DNA of 64,000 bases from Candidatus Binatia bacterium (GCA_029248525.1 JAQWJE010000027.1:62001-126000), one strand, 5' to 3'. Shown: positions 19,106 through 29,274, counted from the first letter of the stretch. Translations and numbers: made by a program. Notes: generated by a model from the letters alone, not told the origin.

Positions 19106-19858
19106 ATGGATATTCAGGATAAAGTTGCCATCATCACCGGCGGTGCCCGCGGCATCGGTCGCGCGACCGCTCTCGCGCTGGCTCGCGCGGGCGCCCGGGC
19201 AGTCGTCATCGCGGACAACCGCGCGGCACGAGCGGCCGAAACAGCCGAGGAAATCCGCGCGTTGGGGTGCCGGGGCATCAGCCTGGAAATTGACACTGGG
19301 GATGTCGAATCCCTGCGCTTCATGATGCTCGAGACCGCAAATCAACTCGGCGGGCTCCATATCCTCCATAATAATGCAGGAATCGGCGAAGGGGATCGCA
19401 ACTGGCCCGAGGTCGAAACCGAGCGCGTCGCCAGCATCATCGATATCAATTTGCGCGGGGTGATCATCGGAACGCAACTCGCCCTGCCACTGATGCAACG
19501 CAGCGGCGGTGGCGCGATCGTCAATACGGCATCGGGCGCCGGGATGACGCCCCTGCCGCCTCAGGCCGTTTATGCGGCCACCAAAGCTGGCGTCATCCAC
19601 TTCACCAAATCCTGCATCGATCTTCAGGCAAGCCATCAGGTGCGTGTCTCCTGTGTTTGCCCCGGCCTGACCACAACGGAAATGGTGCAGGAATCCGGTC
19701 CCGATGGGCCCCATCCCTGGCTCCAATCGGTGATCGATATGCTCGAGATGCTGGAGCCCGACGAGATCGCCGATGTCGTACTTTCCCTGATCCGGGACCC
19801 GGAGAGTGCCGGCCGGATTGTATCGGTCGAAAACCAGCCCCGACAAACGAAGTCCTGA
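19106..19858 (+). CDS. Short-chain dehydrogenase/reductase (SDR)
   Basis: The 250-residue classical SDR has TGGARGIGRA near residue 12, HNNAG near residue 89 and catalytic Tyr/Lys in AVYAATKAG. The ATG at 19106 fits the normal SDR N-terminus; an in-frame ATG at 19082 would add eight residues and cannot be excluded. It is divergent from the flavoprotein gene, sharing a roughly 95-nt promoter region, and is followed 41 nt later by the EthD-like gene. The substrate is unknown. Confidence 0.87.
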   Translation: MDIQDKVAIITGGARGIGRATALALARAGARAVVIADNRAARAAETAEEIRALGCRGISLEIDTGDVESLRFMMLETANQLGGLHILHNNAGIGEGDRNWPEVETERVASIIDINLRGVIIGTQLALPLMQRSGGGAIVNTASGAGMTPLPPQAVYAATKAGVIHFTKSCIDLQASHQVRVSCVCPGLTTTEMVQESGPDGPHPWLQSVIDMLEMLEPDEIADVVLSLIRDPESAGRIVSVENQPRQTKS

Positions 19859-19899
19859 GAGCACTTCCCCTGCGCTCCGCGGCGTGCGAAAAAGCCGCC

Positions 19900-20580
19900 A
19901 TGGAAAAACTTCTCTACCTGCTCTTTCACGATGTGAACCATTCGGGCGACAGCCTCCGCGACGCCCTCCGTTCCGAAGCAGTCCCGCAACTCCGCGAAGC
20001 CGGCGCCAAACAAATTCGACTGTGTGCCCACGACTCCGACGTGCAGGGCAGCAACCTGCTGACACGATCCGATCCGCCAATCCGCGCCATGGTTACCTTC
20101 TGGCTCGATGCGATCGACGGTCGCGAGGCTTGTGAAGCGATCCTGGCAGGCCAGGCTCGCAAAATCGCCGGCTACGTCGTCACGGAATCCTCGGTCATGA
20201 TCCCGCCGCGCAAAAACGGCGAGCGCACGCCCGGCATGAATCAGGTGACTTGCATCGCCCAACGCCAGGACATCTCGGACGAAGAGTTTCGTCAGATCTG
20301 GCATAATGACCACAAAAAAGTCGCGATCGAGACCCAATCGACCTTTGGCTATACGCGCAACGTTATCAACCATGCCCTGACGCCCGATGCGCCACCCTGG
20401 GTGGCGATTGTCGAGGAGACCTTCCCGATCGAAGCTCTCCACGACCCGAAAGTTTTCTACGATGCAGCCAACGATGAAGAACTGGCCGCCAATATGAAAA
20501 CGATGATGGACAGCTGCCAACGATTTCTGGACTTCGAACCGCTCGAATATTCACATATGTCCGAATACGAGCTGGGTTAG
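19900..20580 (+). CDS. EthD domain-containing protein
   Basis: The 226-residue protein looks like two dimeric alpha/beta-barrel EthD-type repeats: an N-terminal half and a second half with FRQIWHNDHKKVAIETQ, the typical EthD region in which His is conserved. EthD proteins accompany ether, steroid or polyketide-like degradation and some act as cyclases or isomerases. The start MEKLLYLLF at 19900 fits the strand pattern. It lies between two SDRs in one apparent operon (next gene 8 nt away). Function inferred from domain only. Confidence 0.78.
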   Translation: MEKLLYLLFHDVNHSGDSLRDALRSEAVPQLREAGAKQIRLCAHDSDVQGSNLLTRSDPPIRAMVTFWLDAIDGREACEAILAGQARKIAGYVVTESSVMIPPRKNGERTPGMNQVTCIAQRQDISDEEFRQIWHNDHKKVAIETQSTFGYTRNVINHALTPDAPPWVAIVEETFPIEALHDPKVFYDAANDEELAANMKTMMDSCQRFLDFEPLEYSHMSEYELG

Positions 20581-20588
20581 GATTGGTG

Positions 20589-21341
20589 ATGGCAGATTTT
20601 TCCGGAAAATCCATTATCGTCACTGGCGCTGGCTCCGGCATCGGGCAGGCGGCCGCCATCCATCTCGCCTCTCTTGGCGGGCAACTGCTCTGCGCTGATA
20701 TCGCAGCGGCAGGGCTTGCCGACACCACCGAGAAGATTCGCGACGCCGGGGGTACCGCCGAATCCTTCACCGTAGATGTCCGCGACGCAGCTCAGGCCCG
20801 TGCGATGGCTGAGGCGGCCGCCAGCAAACATGGCGGTATCGATGCGCTTGTGAATTGTGCCGGCATTTTCCGCATGGCGCATACCACCGAGATGCCGACT
20901 GAGGAATGGGAGCAGGTCATCGCAATCAACCTGAGCGGAAGCTTTTTCACCTCACAAGCAGCCCTGCCCTACCTGCTCGAAAGCAAGGGAAATATCGTCA
21001 ACATCGCAAGCTCGGCCGGCCTTTCCGGGCAAGCCTATAATGCCGCGTACTGCGCCTCGAAGGGCGGCGTGATCCAGATGACCAAGGCTCTCGCGGTGGA
21101 GTACTCACGTCGCAATGTTCGGGTCAACTGCATCTGCCCCGGAGGGGTCGTGACGCCTATGACAGCTGCTTTCAAGGCACCGGAGGGAGCCGATGCCGAT
21201 CTGCTCGCGCGGCTCCAACTCGCACCGATCCTCGGCACCCCGGAGGAGATTGCCGTCGCGATTGCCTACCTCGCTTCGGAGGACGCTCGCTATATCAGCG
21301 GGGTTGCTCTCGCGATGGATGGCGGTGCGTCGGCGGCTTGA
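20589..21341 (+). CDS. Short-chain dehydrogenase/reductase (SDR)
   Basis: The 250-residue SDR has TGAGSGIGQA near residue 11, a conserved NCAG, and catalytic AYCASKGG. The C-terminal YISGVALAMDGG is typical. The closest functional types are 3-oxoacyl-ACP reductase-like and other NAD(P)-dependent alcohol dehydrogenases. It starts 8 nt after the EthD gene; the ATG at 20589 is preferred, though GTG at 20586 is in frame. Confidence 0.87.
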   Translation: MADFSGKSIIVTGAGSGIGQAAAIHLASLGGQLLCADIAAAGLADTTEKIRDAGGTAESFTVDVRDAAQARAMAEAAASKHGGIDALVNCAGIFRMAHTTEMPTEEWEQVIAINLSGSFFTSQAALPYLLESKGNIVNIASSAGLSGQAYNAAYCASKGGVIQMTKALAVEYSRRNVRVNCICPGGVVTPMTAAFKAPEGADADLLARLQLAPILGTPEEIAVAIAYLASEDARYISGVALAMDGGASAA

Positions 21342-21384
21342 CCCTGCACTCGATCCCGCCTCGACAGGATTGGCCGCATCTCTC

Positions 21385-21888
21385 TCAGCGAACCCAGAGA
21401 ACCGTTGCGGAAACACGGCCGCGAGGGAGTTCGAATTCGAAGTCCTCGCCAGCCTCCCGCCCCAGAACCTCGCGGCCAAGCGGCGACTCGGGCGACAGAG
21501 AGTGAATCACCTGCTCCTCGCAAATCAACTTCTCGCCGCCCGCGACAGGCGCAAAAAAATGCAGATGGCTTGCCCCGTCTTCGTCTTCGATCGCAATCAG
21601 AGCACCCGCTGAAATAGGTGCATCCGGCGCAAAGGGCGGGACTTCCAAACTCGCGAGCCGGGCTCTGGCCAGCCGCAGTTTCGCCACCCGATCGGCCAGG
21701 CCTCGCGCCAGATAGGACGCCTCGGTCGAACGCATATCTTTGGGGTCTTCCGCACGCGTCTCGGCATGCGTGGCGCCTGCCTGACTCTCCTGCTGCGAGC
21801 GAGTCGAGGCGGCCAATTGAGCCGCCACGCGGTCCCGCAACTCCTGAAGGATCCGAGTTTTGTCGAGAGATGAAATTTCCTTGCCCAC
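21385..21888 (-). CDS. GreA/GreB-like transcription elongation factor family protein
   Basis: The 167-residue protein has a charged N-terminal part likely to form a coiled coil (residues 5-85) and a C-terminal FKBP-like domain with the Gre signature HSLSPESPLGREVLGREAG near residue 132. Gre factors bind the RNA polymerase secondary channel. The N-terminal half is unlike canonical GreA, so it may be a Gre paralogue such as those annotated GreAB rather than the housekeeping factor. It stands alone on the minus strand between an SDR and an LLM gene. Confidence 0.72.
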   Translation of the reverse strand: MGKEISSLDKTRILQELRDRVAAQLAASTRSQQESQAGATHAETRAEDPKDMRSTEASYLARGLADRVAKLRLARARLASLEVPPFAPDAPISAGALIAIEDEDGASHLHFFAPVAGGEKLICEEQVIHSLSPESPLGREVLGREAGEDFEFELPRGRVSATVLWVR

Positions 21889-21983
21889 CGGAACTCACTT
21901 AGCATAGAACGACTCGGGATACCGAGAGGCTTGGTACTCCCATCCGGTTGCCTCCCCCCACTCTTCCGACCTATGCTTCGGGC

Positions 21984-22940
21984 ATGGCGCGCTATGGCAT
22001 GACGATTCCGATGAATGGCATCCCTCTGCACCAGCACGAGGATTGGCTGAAAGAGATGTTCGACCTCGGCTATACTGATTTCTGGTCTTCCGAGGCGATG
22101 GGACACGACGGATTTACCCCTCTCGCTCTGGCCGCCGCCTGGGTCCCGGAAGCAAGACTCGGGGTCGCTATTGTCCCGGCCTTCACCCGCGGGCCGGCCC
22201 TGATGTCGCAATGCGTAGCTTCGCTGGCCGACGCTGCTCCCGGTCGTTTCGTGATGGGCATCGGAACTTCCTCGGATGTCATCGTCGAGCGATGGAACGA
22301 CATCCCCTTCGAGAAACCGCTCGCTCAGGTTCGCGATATGGTGCGATTCCTTCGCAAATCTCTCGCGGGCGAAAAAGTCAATGAATCCTTCGATCGCTTC
22401 CATGTGCGGGGGTTCCGATCCGGAGTCGTGCTGGAGCAACAACCGCCAATCCTGCTGGCAGCCCTGCGCAAGCCCATGCTGCGCCTCGCCGGCCGGGAAG
22501 GCGATGGCGCTATCCTCAACTGGCTCTCGGCAGAAGATGTGAAGACCGTGACGCCCTTCGTGCATGAGGGCGGGCCCGGCAAGGAAATCGTGGCACGTCT
22601 CTTTGTGCTCCCCACCGAAGACCGCGCCACGGCTCTCGCCATCGGTCGGCATGCCGCGGCTGCTTATCTGAATGTGGGAGTCTATGCGGCCTTCCACGAG
22701 TGGCTGGGACGCGGCGAGCAGCTAGCCGATATGTGGAAGCTATGGAAGGAAGGCGATCGCAAGGCCGCACTCGAGGCGATACCCGAAGAGGTCGTCGACG
22801 ATCTGATCATCAGCGGATCGCCCGACCAATGCCGCGAACATATCCAACGCTTTCAGGATAACGGCATCGACACCCCGGCACTGGCTATTTTGCATACCGA
22901 CGATCTGCGCCAGACGGTGCGCGACCTCGCACCGCGCTGA
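21984..22940 (+). CDS. LLM class flavin-dependent oxidoreductase (probably F420)
   Basis: The 318-residue protein has the luciferase-like monooxygenase TIM barrel: N-terminal GMTIPMNGIPLHQHEDWLKE, LGYTDFWSSEA near residue 30, and RFVMGIGTSSDV near residue 88. Many members in this size class use coenzyme F420 rather than FMN. The ATG at 21984 (MARYGM) is chosen because barrel strand one follows directly. The substrate cannot be assigned. A second LLM gene lies at 30843. Confidence 0.85.
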   Translation: MARYGMTIPMNGIPLHQHEDWLKEMFDLGYTDFWSSEAMGHDGFTPLALAAAWVPEARLGVAIVPAFTRGPALMSQCVASLADAAPGRFVMGIGTSSDVIVERWNDIPFEKPLAQVRDMVRFLRKSLAGEKVNESFDRFHVRGFRSGVVLEQQPPILLAALRKPMLRLAGREGDGAILNWLSAEDVKTVTPFVHEGGPGKEIVARLFVLPTEDRATALAIGRHAAAAYLNVGVYAAFHEWLGRGEQLADMWKLWKEGDRKAALEAIPEEVVDDLIISGSPDQCREHIQRFQDNGIDTPALAILHTDDLRQTVRDLAPR

Positions 22941-23022
22941 GATCGACCCTGCCGAGCCCTATTGACGAGCGGAGACGCTCTCTTGGCGATCCCGCCGGGA
23001 GATCGATAGGGTTCTTTCCCAG

Positions 23023-24165
23023 ATGGCGCACCGACAGGAACAAGAATCCGCACGAACCGAGATCACCGAGATCACTCCAAACGTGGTCCGAATGGAATTA
23101 CCCATCTCCCTGCCGGGACTGGGGCATGTGAACTGCTACGCACTGCTGGACGATCAAGGAGCGACGGTAGTCGATCCGGGTCTTCCGACGCCGGCTTCCT
23201 TCGCGGCCCTGAAAGACCGGCTCAAACAGGCCGATCTAAAGGTCAAGGATATTCATACCGTCGTCATCACCCATTCCCACGGCGATCATTTCGGCGGCAC
23301 GGGCAAGATCGTTCGCGAATCCGGCGCCAAAGTGGTCGCGCACCGGGCCTTTTCGCTGGGATCCTCACGCGACCAGACGCCTGAGGTCTCGGTCTGCGAC
23401 CTCCATGCCCAACAGGGAGAAGAGGCGACATCCGCCGATGTCCATCCTCCGCATCCCGAACTCTACGGACCAGACGGCTCCCCCACCTTGCGGCCCGTGG
23501 ACAAGCGCAACCCGATGCCGGTTGCCCCTCCGCGATGGGGTGGACCCACACCCTGGGGCGCGAAGCCACCACGGCCGCCCCTGCGCTGGCGCTTGCAGAT
23601 GCACCTGAACCGCCTGATCGGCAAGGCGATGCGCTTTCCCGATATCTCGGTGCCTGTCGAGGCCGGAGATCGTCTGCGCCTGGGTGGCCGGGAGTGGTTC
23701 ATCATGCACACGCCGGGACATACCAACGACCATATCTGCCTGCATTGTCCTGAGGAGGGGCTCTTTCTGGCCGGAGACCACGTCCTCCCATCGATCACGC
23801 CCCATATTTCAGGTCTCTCACTGGAAGAGGATCCTCTGGAGGCATTCTTCCAATCTCTGGATCGTGCCGCCGCAATTCCACATGTGGACCAGGCGCTTCC
23901 GGCGCACGGTCATCCCTTTCCCGACCTTGCCGCTCGCTGCGTCGCGATCAAGGAACATCATCAGGAGCGTCTCGGCAAAATCCGGGACATCGGACATGAT
24001 ATCGGCCCCTCGAGCGTCGAGGCCTTCTCGGAGCAATTATTTCGCAAACGAAGCTGGGGCTCGATGGCTCAAAGCGAAACCTACGCGCACCTCGAACATC
24101 TGCGTCGGCGCGGGGAGGCGGCGTCTCGACGCTCCAAATCGGGGCAGCTGATCTTCGAAACCTGA
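23023..24165 (+). CDS. MBL-fold metallo-hydrolase
   Basis: The 380-residue protein has a metallo-beta-lactamase fold. The metal-binding motif is VITHSHGDHFGG (HxHxDH) near residue 84, with later ligands in MHTPGHTNDHICLH and the C-terminal ALPAHGHPF. The C-terminal helical extension resembles LACTB2-like or glyoxalase II-like hydrolases, which cleave thioesters or nucleic acids. A proline- and tryptophan-rich insert (about residues 150-190) is unusual. Substrate unknown. Confidence 0.85.
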   Translation: MAHRQEQESARTEITEITPNVVRMELPISLPGLGHVNCYALLDDQGATVVDPGLPTPASFAALKDRLKQADLKVKDIHTVVITHSHGDHFGGTGKIVRESGAKVVAHRAFSLGSSRDQTPEVSVCDLHAQQGEEATSADVHPPHPELYGPDGSPTLRPVDKRNPMPVAPPRWGGPTPWGAKPPRPPLRWRLQMHLNRLIGKAMRFPDISVPVEAGDRLRLGGREWFIMHTPGHTNDHICLHCPEEGLFLAGDHVLPSITPHISGLSLEEDPLEAFFQSLDRAAAIPHVDQALPAHGHPFPDLAARCVAIKEHHQERLGKIRDIGHDIGPSSVEAFSEQLFRKRSWGSMAQSETYAHLEHLRRRGEAASRRSKSGQLIFET

Positions 24166-24361
24166 GCACGCTGCCAGCAACCATCTGTCGGACTTCGCGA
24201 TGCGAGACTGATCGCGAGCGGATTCTGCTCTCCAATCTTGTCCATGCCGCCGTGCGGGCTTCTACCGCGGAGCCAAAATCCGATTGGTTCTTTTTCTGGC
24301 GTAACGCCTTGCAGAGCTTGGCTGTTCGGGATCAACTCACCCGAAGGGAAATGGACCAATC

Positions 24362-24850
24362 ATGAGCTCGGAGACAAGACCGGAAGACAGCCGAATGGTG
24401 CGTGTGATCACCTCGCCCGCCTTCACCTGGTGGATCAAAAACGTCGCCGCTCGCATCGATCCGATCCTCTACCGCCTCAGCAACGGAAGGTGGACATCTT
24501 TTGGGCCGCCCGCGATGCCCATGGTCACCATCACGATGAAGGGCCGCCGAACCGGAAAGAAGCGTTCGGTGCATCTATCCGCAATCGAACATGAAGGGCT
24601 GCTTCTGGTCGTCGCAAGTGCCATGGGCCAGGAAAAGCACCCGGCCTGGCGCTACAACCTCGAAGCCAACCCGGAAGTGGATATTCAGGTGCAGGGAAAA
24701 AGCTTTCGAGCCCGGGCCGAGATGCTCGACGATGAAGAGAAATCGCGAATCTGGGATGAGGTCCGCCGGATCCTGCCCATGATGTTCGTCTACGAAAAAC
24801 GAACAGATCGTAATATTCGCCTGTTTCGACTGCGTCCGATCGAAGACTGA
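24362..24850 (+). CDS. Nitroreductase-family deazaflavin-dependent oxidoreductase (Ddn-like)
   Basis: The 162-residue protein matches the Ddn/FDOR-A family of split beta-barrel F420H2-dependent reductases: MVTITMKGRRTGKKRSVHLSA near residue 60, GQEKHPAWRYNLEANPEVDIQV, then RAEMLDDEEKSRIWDEV. These enzymes use coenzyme F420, which supports F420 use in this organism together with the LLM proteins. The ATG at 24362 follows GAAGGGAAATGGACCAATC, giving an acceptable ribosome binding site. Substrate unknown. Confidence 0.85.
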   Translation: MSSETRPEDSRMVRVITSPAFTWWIKNVAARIDPILYRLSNGRWTSFGPPAMPMVTITMKGRRTGKKRSVHLSAIEHEGLLLVVASAMGQEKHPAWRYNLEANPEVDIQVQGKSFRARAEMLDDEEKSRIWDEVRRILPMMFVYEKRTDRNIRLFRLRPIED

Positions 24851-24904
24851 GCCGCGCCTGAAAGCCGACTCGCATCTCGCCCCGGAAAGAGGCAAGGTAG
24901 GAAG

Positions 24905-26608
24905 ATGCAAATCGGCGTATCCAAAAAGGAAATCCCGGTAAGGGTCCCGGGCATTGGCATGTTTGGCTGGGGCGTCCCGAGCAACTTCGTGGAAGAATCG
25001 GCCACGCCCGTGCATGCTCGAGCGTTCCTGCTCGAGACAACCGACGAAACGATCGTGATCGTGAGCTGCGAATTGCTCTGCATCAGCCATGCCATCAACG
25101 ATGCCGTCGTCGACCGACTCGCCACCGAACATCCCGACATCGGGATCGAGCGTCGCAACCTGATGCTGCTCGCCACGCATACCCATAGCGCGCCGGGAGG
25201 CTATTCGGCCTACCCCTTCTATGCGATGGAAGCTCCGGGGTTCTCTCCGGAAATTCTCGAGGATATCACTGCGACAATCGTCGAGGCCATTCGGGAAGCC
25301 TGGGCGACAAGGTGCGCGGGGGAAGTGCGCTTTGCGCAAAGCGAATTCGACGCCGATGCACGCGTTGCCTTCAACCGTTCCCCACTATCCTGGAACCGGA
25401 ATCCGGAGACGCCAAAAATCACGTGGGAAAATCGGCATCTGGGCGTGGACCGGCGCATGAAACTGCTGCGATTCGATACCGCCGAGGGCGTTTGTCTCGG
25501 GACGATCAACTTCTTCGGCATCCACGGCACCAGCGTTCATAGCGACAACCGAAAAGTCCATTTCGATAACAAGGGCTACGCGGCAACACTTCTGGAGGAC
25601 ACGCAGGGCCCCGGCTTTGTGGGCGCCTTCGCGCAGGCCACGACCGGGGATATCACCCCGAACTTTCAGGAGCATCCGGGCAAGCCCTGGACTCGGGGCA
25701 TGTACCCCGACGACGACGCTAGCGCTCGCTACAGCGGCGAACTGCAAAAAGCCAAGGCCGAGGAAATCCTCGGAAACGCCGAACAACAACCCCCTCTTGA
25801 GGCTCGCTTGATAGCCCGCCACCAATACCGGGACCTCGCCGCCATCGAGGTCGACCCGCAATTCGTTGACGGCGCATCCGACCGACGAACGGCCCCCGGC
25901 AAGCTCGGCATGGCCATGTTCTTTGGCACCGACGAAGGCCCCGGTCTGCCGCGCAAGCTCCTTTTCCTGCAGAGTCTGGCCCAAAAAATTCGCCCGCTAT
26001 GGCGTCTCGTGCCGCGCAGCAAAGCCGCCAGGCTGCGACAAAAGCAACATGATGCGACCCATGCCGAAAAGGTGACGGTCATGGAATTGGCAGAACATCG
26101 GGTGCTGGGCATCCGCGGGCTGCGAAAACTGCCGCTGGGCAAAGACCCCAATCCAAACCTGCGCATGATCCGCAAGATGGACCCCCACGGCCTGACCGAC
26201 CCCAAACCCTGGACACCGCAGATCCTCCCGGCCCAACTCTGCATTATCGGCTCAGTCGCCATTGCCGCCATCCCGCATGAAATGACGACAATGTCCGGCA
26301 AGCGAGTTGAGGAATCCCTGCTTGCCGAACTCGAATCGATAGGCGTTCGTGATGTTATCGTCGCCGGTTACGCCAATGCCTATGCAGGTTATGTGACGAC
26401 ACCTGAGGAATACGCGCTGCAGGACTACGAGGGCGCCAGTACCCACTTCGGCAAATGGACCCTGCCCGGCTGGATGACGATCTTTGCCGATCTGGCTCGC
26501 GAAACTGCCGAAGAGGCCCCTCCGACCGCTGAACTGCAGGCGCCGCGATTCTCTGCCCAGGACCTCGACGGCCGCCTCTATGAACCCAGGCCGCCGGCCA
26601 ACGACTGA
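24905..26608 (+). CDS. Neutral/alkaline ceramidase-like amidase
   Basis: The 567-residue protein carries the neutral ceramidase N-terminal domain. The zinc and nucleophile region is LLATHTHSAPGGYSAY near residue 90, where the Ser after HTH corresponds to the catalytic Ser of Pseudomonas ceramidase. A second metal His lies in FFGIHGTSVH, and GDITPNF is conserved. No signal peptide is seen, unlike secreted ceramidases, so it may act inside the cell on other N-acyl lipids. Length is shorter than the usual about 650 residues because the C-terminal beta domain is reduced. Confidence 0.82.
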   Translation: MQIGVSKKEIPVRVPGIGMFGWGVPSNFVEESATPVHARAFLLETTDETIVIVSCELLCISHAINDAVVDRLATEHPDIGIERRNLMLLATHTHSAPGGYSAYPFYAMEAPGFSPEILEDITATIVEAIREAWATRCAGEVRFAQSEFDADARVAFNRSPLSWNRNPETPKITWENRHLGVDRRMKLLRFDTAEGVCLGTINFFGIHGTSVHSDNRKVHFDNKGYAATLLEDTQGPGFVGAFAQATTGDITPNFQEHPGKPWTRGMYPDDDASARYSGELQKAKAEEILGNAEQQPPLEARLIARHQYRDLAAIEVDPQFVDGASDRRTAPGKLGMAMFFGTDEGPGLPRKLLFLQSLAQKIRPLWRLVPRSKAARLRQKQHDATHAEKVTVMELAEHRVLGIRGLRKLPLGKDPNPNLRMIRKMDPHGLTDPKPWTPQILPAQLCIIGSVAIAAIPHEMTTMSGKRVEESLLAELESIGVRDVIVAGYANAYAGYVTTPEEYALQDYEGASTHFGKWTLPGWMTIFADLARETAEEAPPTAELQAPRFSAQDLDGRLYEPRPPAND

Positions 26609-26651
26609 AATAGAGGGACGAGAGCCTTGCGATGAACTCTCGTCAGATGCC

Positions 26652-27092
26652 ATGAAAACGAGAACATCCAGCCTCCATGCCAACTCCGATGAGGACTCTC
26701 GGGACGAGGAAAGATTCAGGAATTTCCTGCAGGATATGGTTTGCGCCCGCCAAGCTGAGCTCGCAGCGGTCCTGCACCCGGAGGTGGTCTGGCACCTGCC
26801 GCCCTTCGCACAACAGAAACCAATTTCAGGTGCGACAGCGGTTCTGGAATTCCTGCGCGAAGGCGCCGCCGCCGTTTACGAGGCAAACAGCCTGACGCTC
26901 GAGCCGGCGCTGATTGCGGTCAGCCACGGGAATGCCTCCTGCCTCGCCACCATCCGTGGGCGACTCAAAGGCGGCCGCCCTTACGAGAATCAATATGCGT
27001 TCTTTGCGCGCATGGTTGCTGGACAGATCACCGAAGTCTGGGAAATCCTCGACAGTGCCCTGCTGCTCGACCAACTCCAGCCGAAAAGCTGA
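26652..27092 (+). CDS. SnoaL-like / NTF2-fold protein
   Basis: The 146-residue protein has the SnoaL-like NTF2 pattern: FLQDMVCARQAELAAVLHPEVVWHLPPFAQ, a central sheet, and the C-terminal GQITEVWEILDSALLLDQL. Such proteins are small isomerases, dehydratases or ligand-binding folds. The ATG at 26652 is chosen; the open frame extends upstream into the ceramidase gene, which is only a shadow. Function not assigned. Confidence 0.7.
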   Translation: MKTRTSSLHANSDEDSRDEERFRNFLQDMVCARQAELAAVLHPEVVWHLPPFAQQKPISGATAVLEFLREGAAAVYEANSLTLEPALIAVSHGNASCLATIRGRLKGGRPYENQYAFFARMVAGQITEVWEILDSALLLDQLQPKS

Positions 27093-27093
27093 A

Positions 27094-29007
27094 TCAGGCA
27101 GGGCCGCCGGACCCGGATTCCGCGAGACGCGCGCAAAGATTTGCCAGGCCAGAGACCTCGGGGGCCTTCTGTAGACGTGCGATCGACGAGGCCATCACAC
27201 CGTGATCGGCATGCAAGGCGGCCTGCGCCAAAAGCTGCTGCACCAGAAACTCTTCGTCTCGACTGGATTCCGGACAAAGGGTTTCATTCGCCCGCGCATT
27301 CGCCAGCCGAGACTCGGCCGCGCAAACAGCATCCCGCACGATCAGATCGGGACGGGCTGTCGTCCATTTATGCACGCCACCCGACAAGGGCTCGGTCATC
27401 GAGGGTCGTATCGCACGCACAAATGCGCGGCGAAAAGGAGTATCGCCAATCACCATCATTCCGTCCGGACCAATACTGACAACGCTCACCGCTTCGTCAG
27501 GTCCGTCGGAAAAATACAGCACCTCACCGGTGTCGCGATCAAGCAAACCCATCCCGGTGCGAAGAGGAAAAGGCACGCGGGCACCCTCACGACTCACGCC
27601 CGCGCCACCCTGAAAAGCAATTCCGTTGGCCGCGACTGTGAGCATCTGCACGTTGATCGTCTCCTGCAAGGGGCCAAGATCGTATGCATCCGGGCGCGTT
27701 TGCCAGATGAGTTCCCCGCGATCGCCTCGGTCGACGATCTTGGTAATCGCGCGACTCGAGGAAGCATAAAGCTCCCCCTTGTCGCTACTCACGGCAATCG
27801 AACCATGCACCTGTTCGCCGGTGTCGACCTCCCAGAGTTGCTCGCACGAAGAATTCAGGGCCAGCACTCTGCCTTCGGCATCCGCAACATACACCCGTTC
27901 ACCATCCGCGCGGAGCGCCGGCGTCGACGCCGAACCTCCACGAAATGTCTTGCGGCAGGTTTCTCGCAGGGCGATTTTGCCGTCGTCGTGAACCAGGTCC
28001 ATTCGGTAGAGAGCACCTGTAGCAGCGACCCCGTCGACCACACCGTCCGCTTCATCCGGGGCCGTCGCCGCAAAATACATCGCGCCCGTGTCGGAATCGA
28101 TAGCGAAGAAATTGGCAACAACGACACCTTCGCCGAAAATGATATGAAGAACGTCTTCGAATTCGAGACCGGGCGGTAAATTCAGAAAAGGCGAAACAAT
28201 CGCGGCCACCTTTGCGGACAACTCCGGGGTCAACTCGGCGGCGAGCGTTCGGGCCACGCCCGGTGCCCCGGGAAGGGCCTGCGGTGCGCTCAGGAGCTTT
28301 CTGCCGGTCTTGCGATCCAGCACATAAATGCTCCCGTCGGCAGCGACCGCCACCAGGGCATCGGCACGGGCCGAATAGTTGACCCCGAAGACACTCATGC
28401 TGTTGCTCGGCGTTCGGGAGAGCCCCGTCGGGACGTCCCAGACGACCTCGCCGCTAGTGCGGACGGCCAATGCTCGGTCCTGAAGCCCGAGGTAGATGAT
28501 TTCCTCACCTGGACGATCCGGATCGTCCAGAACCATCGGCGAACCCGCGCCGACACGGTTACCTTTGCCCGGAATCGCCCAGAGGCGATTCCCGGTTTTG
28601 CCGTCGAGACCAATCAAGACAACATTTTCGTGGGGAAAAAGCGGGGTGAAATAAACATTGCTGAAGCGATCGAAAACAACACCGGAAGCGTTCCACATCG
28701 ACGACTCGGCCACCCAACCCGGGGAAAATTCGGGCGAGAGGACCACGGAGACCTCGTCCGAGTTGCGACTATCCGTATGGAGATTGCGCCAAATACCGCG
28801 CCCCTCGATCCCGGACTCGCTGCGACTCACCGGACGACAGCCCTCCGGCTTCCATTCCGAGGGTCCGGGAATGGGAAAAACCTTGGGCGTAGAATGACAG
28901 GCAACGGCACCTACGGAAAAAAATATCGCAGCCAGCCAAACACGCAACGGGACCGCATCACCCAAAACCCGCCAGCGGAGCTTCCGTTCAAGACCATTTC
29001 TCCTCAT
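27094..29007 (-). CDS. PQQ-type beta-propeller lipoprotein
   Basis: The 637-residue exported protein has an N-terminal membrane signal with lipobox GAVAC near residue 30. Repeated propeller blades follow, with segments such as NRLWAIPGKGNR, SIYVLDRKTGRKLL and EVLYFSDGPDE of the PQQ-like repeat type. These look like a WD/PQQ-like scaffold rather than a proven quinoprotein, since the catalytic Asp/Ca site of alcohol dehydrogenases was not found. I take the start MRRNGLERK at 29007; upstream residues read through non-coding sequence. Confidence 0.78.
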   Translation of the reverse strand: MRRNGLERKLRWRVLGDAVPLRVWLAAIFFSVGAVACHSTPKVFPIPGPSEWKPEGCRPVSRSESGIEGRGIWRNLHTDSRNSDEVSVVLSPEFSPGWVAESSMWNASGVVFDRFSNVYFTPLFPHENVVLIGLDGKTGNRLWAIPGKGNRVGAGSPMVLDDPDRPGEEIIYLGLQDRALAVRTSGEVVWDVPTGLSRTPSNSMSVFGVNYSARADALVAVAADGSIYVLDRKTGRKLLSAPQALPGAPGVARTLAAELTPELSAKVAAIVSPFLNLPPGLEFEDVLHIIFGEGVVVANFFAIDSDTGAMYFAATAPDEADGVVDGVAATGALYRMDLVHDDGKIALRETCRKTFRGGSASTPALRADGERVYVADAEGRVLALNSSCEQLWEVDTGEQVHGSIAVSSDKGELYASSSRAITKIVDRGDRGELIWQTRPDAYDLGPLQETINVQMLTVAANGIAFQGGAGVSREGARVPFPLRTGMGLLDRDTGEVLYFSDGPDEAVSVVSIGPDGMMVIGDTPFRRAFVRAIRPSMTEPLSGGVHKWTTARPDLIVRDAVCAAESRLANARANETLCPESSRDEEFLVQQLLAQAALHADHGVMASSIARLQKAPEVSGLANLCARLAESGSGGPA

Positions 29008-29274
29008 AGCCAAGCCCTTATCACAGGGGTACGGTCCCGGAATCAACGAGCGAACGGAGTTTCGTCGAATTTCAATCCGCTCTATGGTTACGGCGACTCC
29101 GCAGGAACAGAGAGTACGCGAAGCATGTCGACCCATAGAGATTATCCGAGAAAAACCTTCCTGCCGGGCGGTAGGACAGGCACCGACCGCCAAGCCTCCG
29201 GGATCGAGGTGCCTTGCCAGAGGAATCCGAGCGGGCCGGCATTGGCGCTACGAGCGGTCGCGGAAGCCTGATCC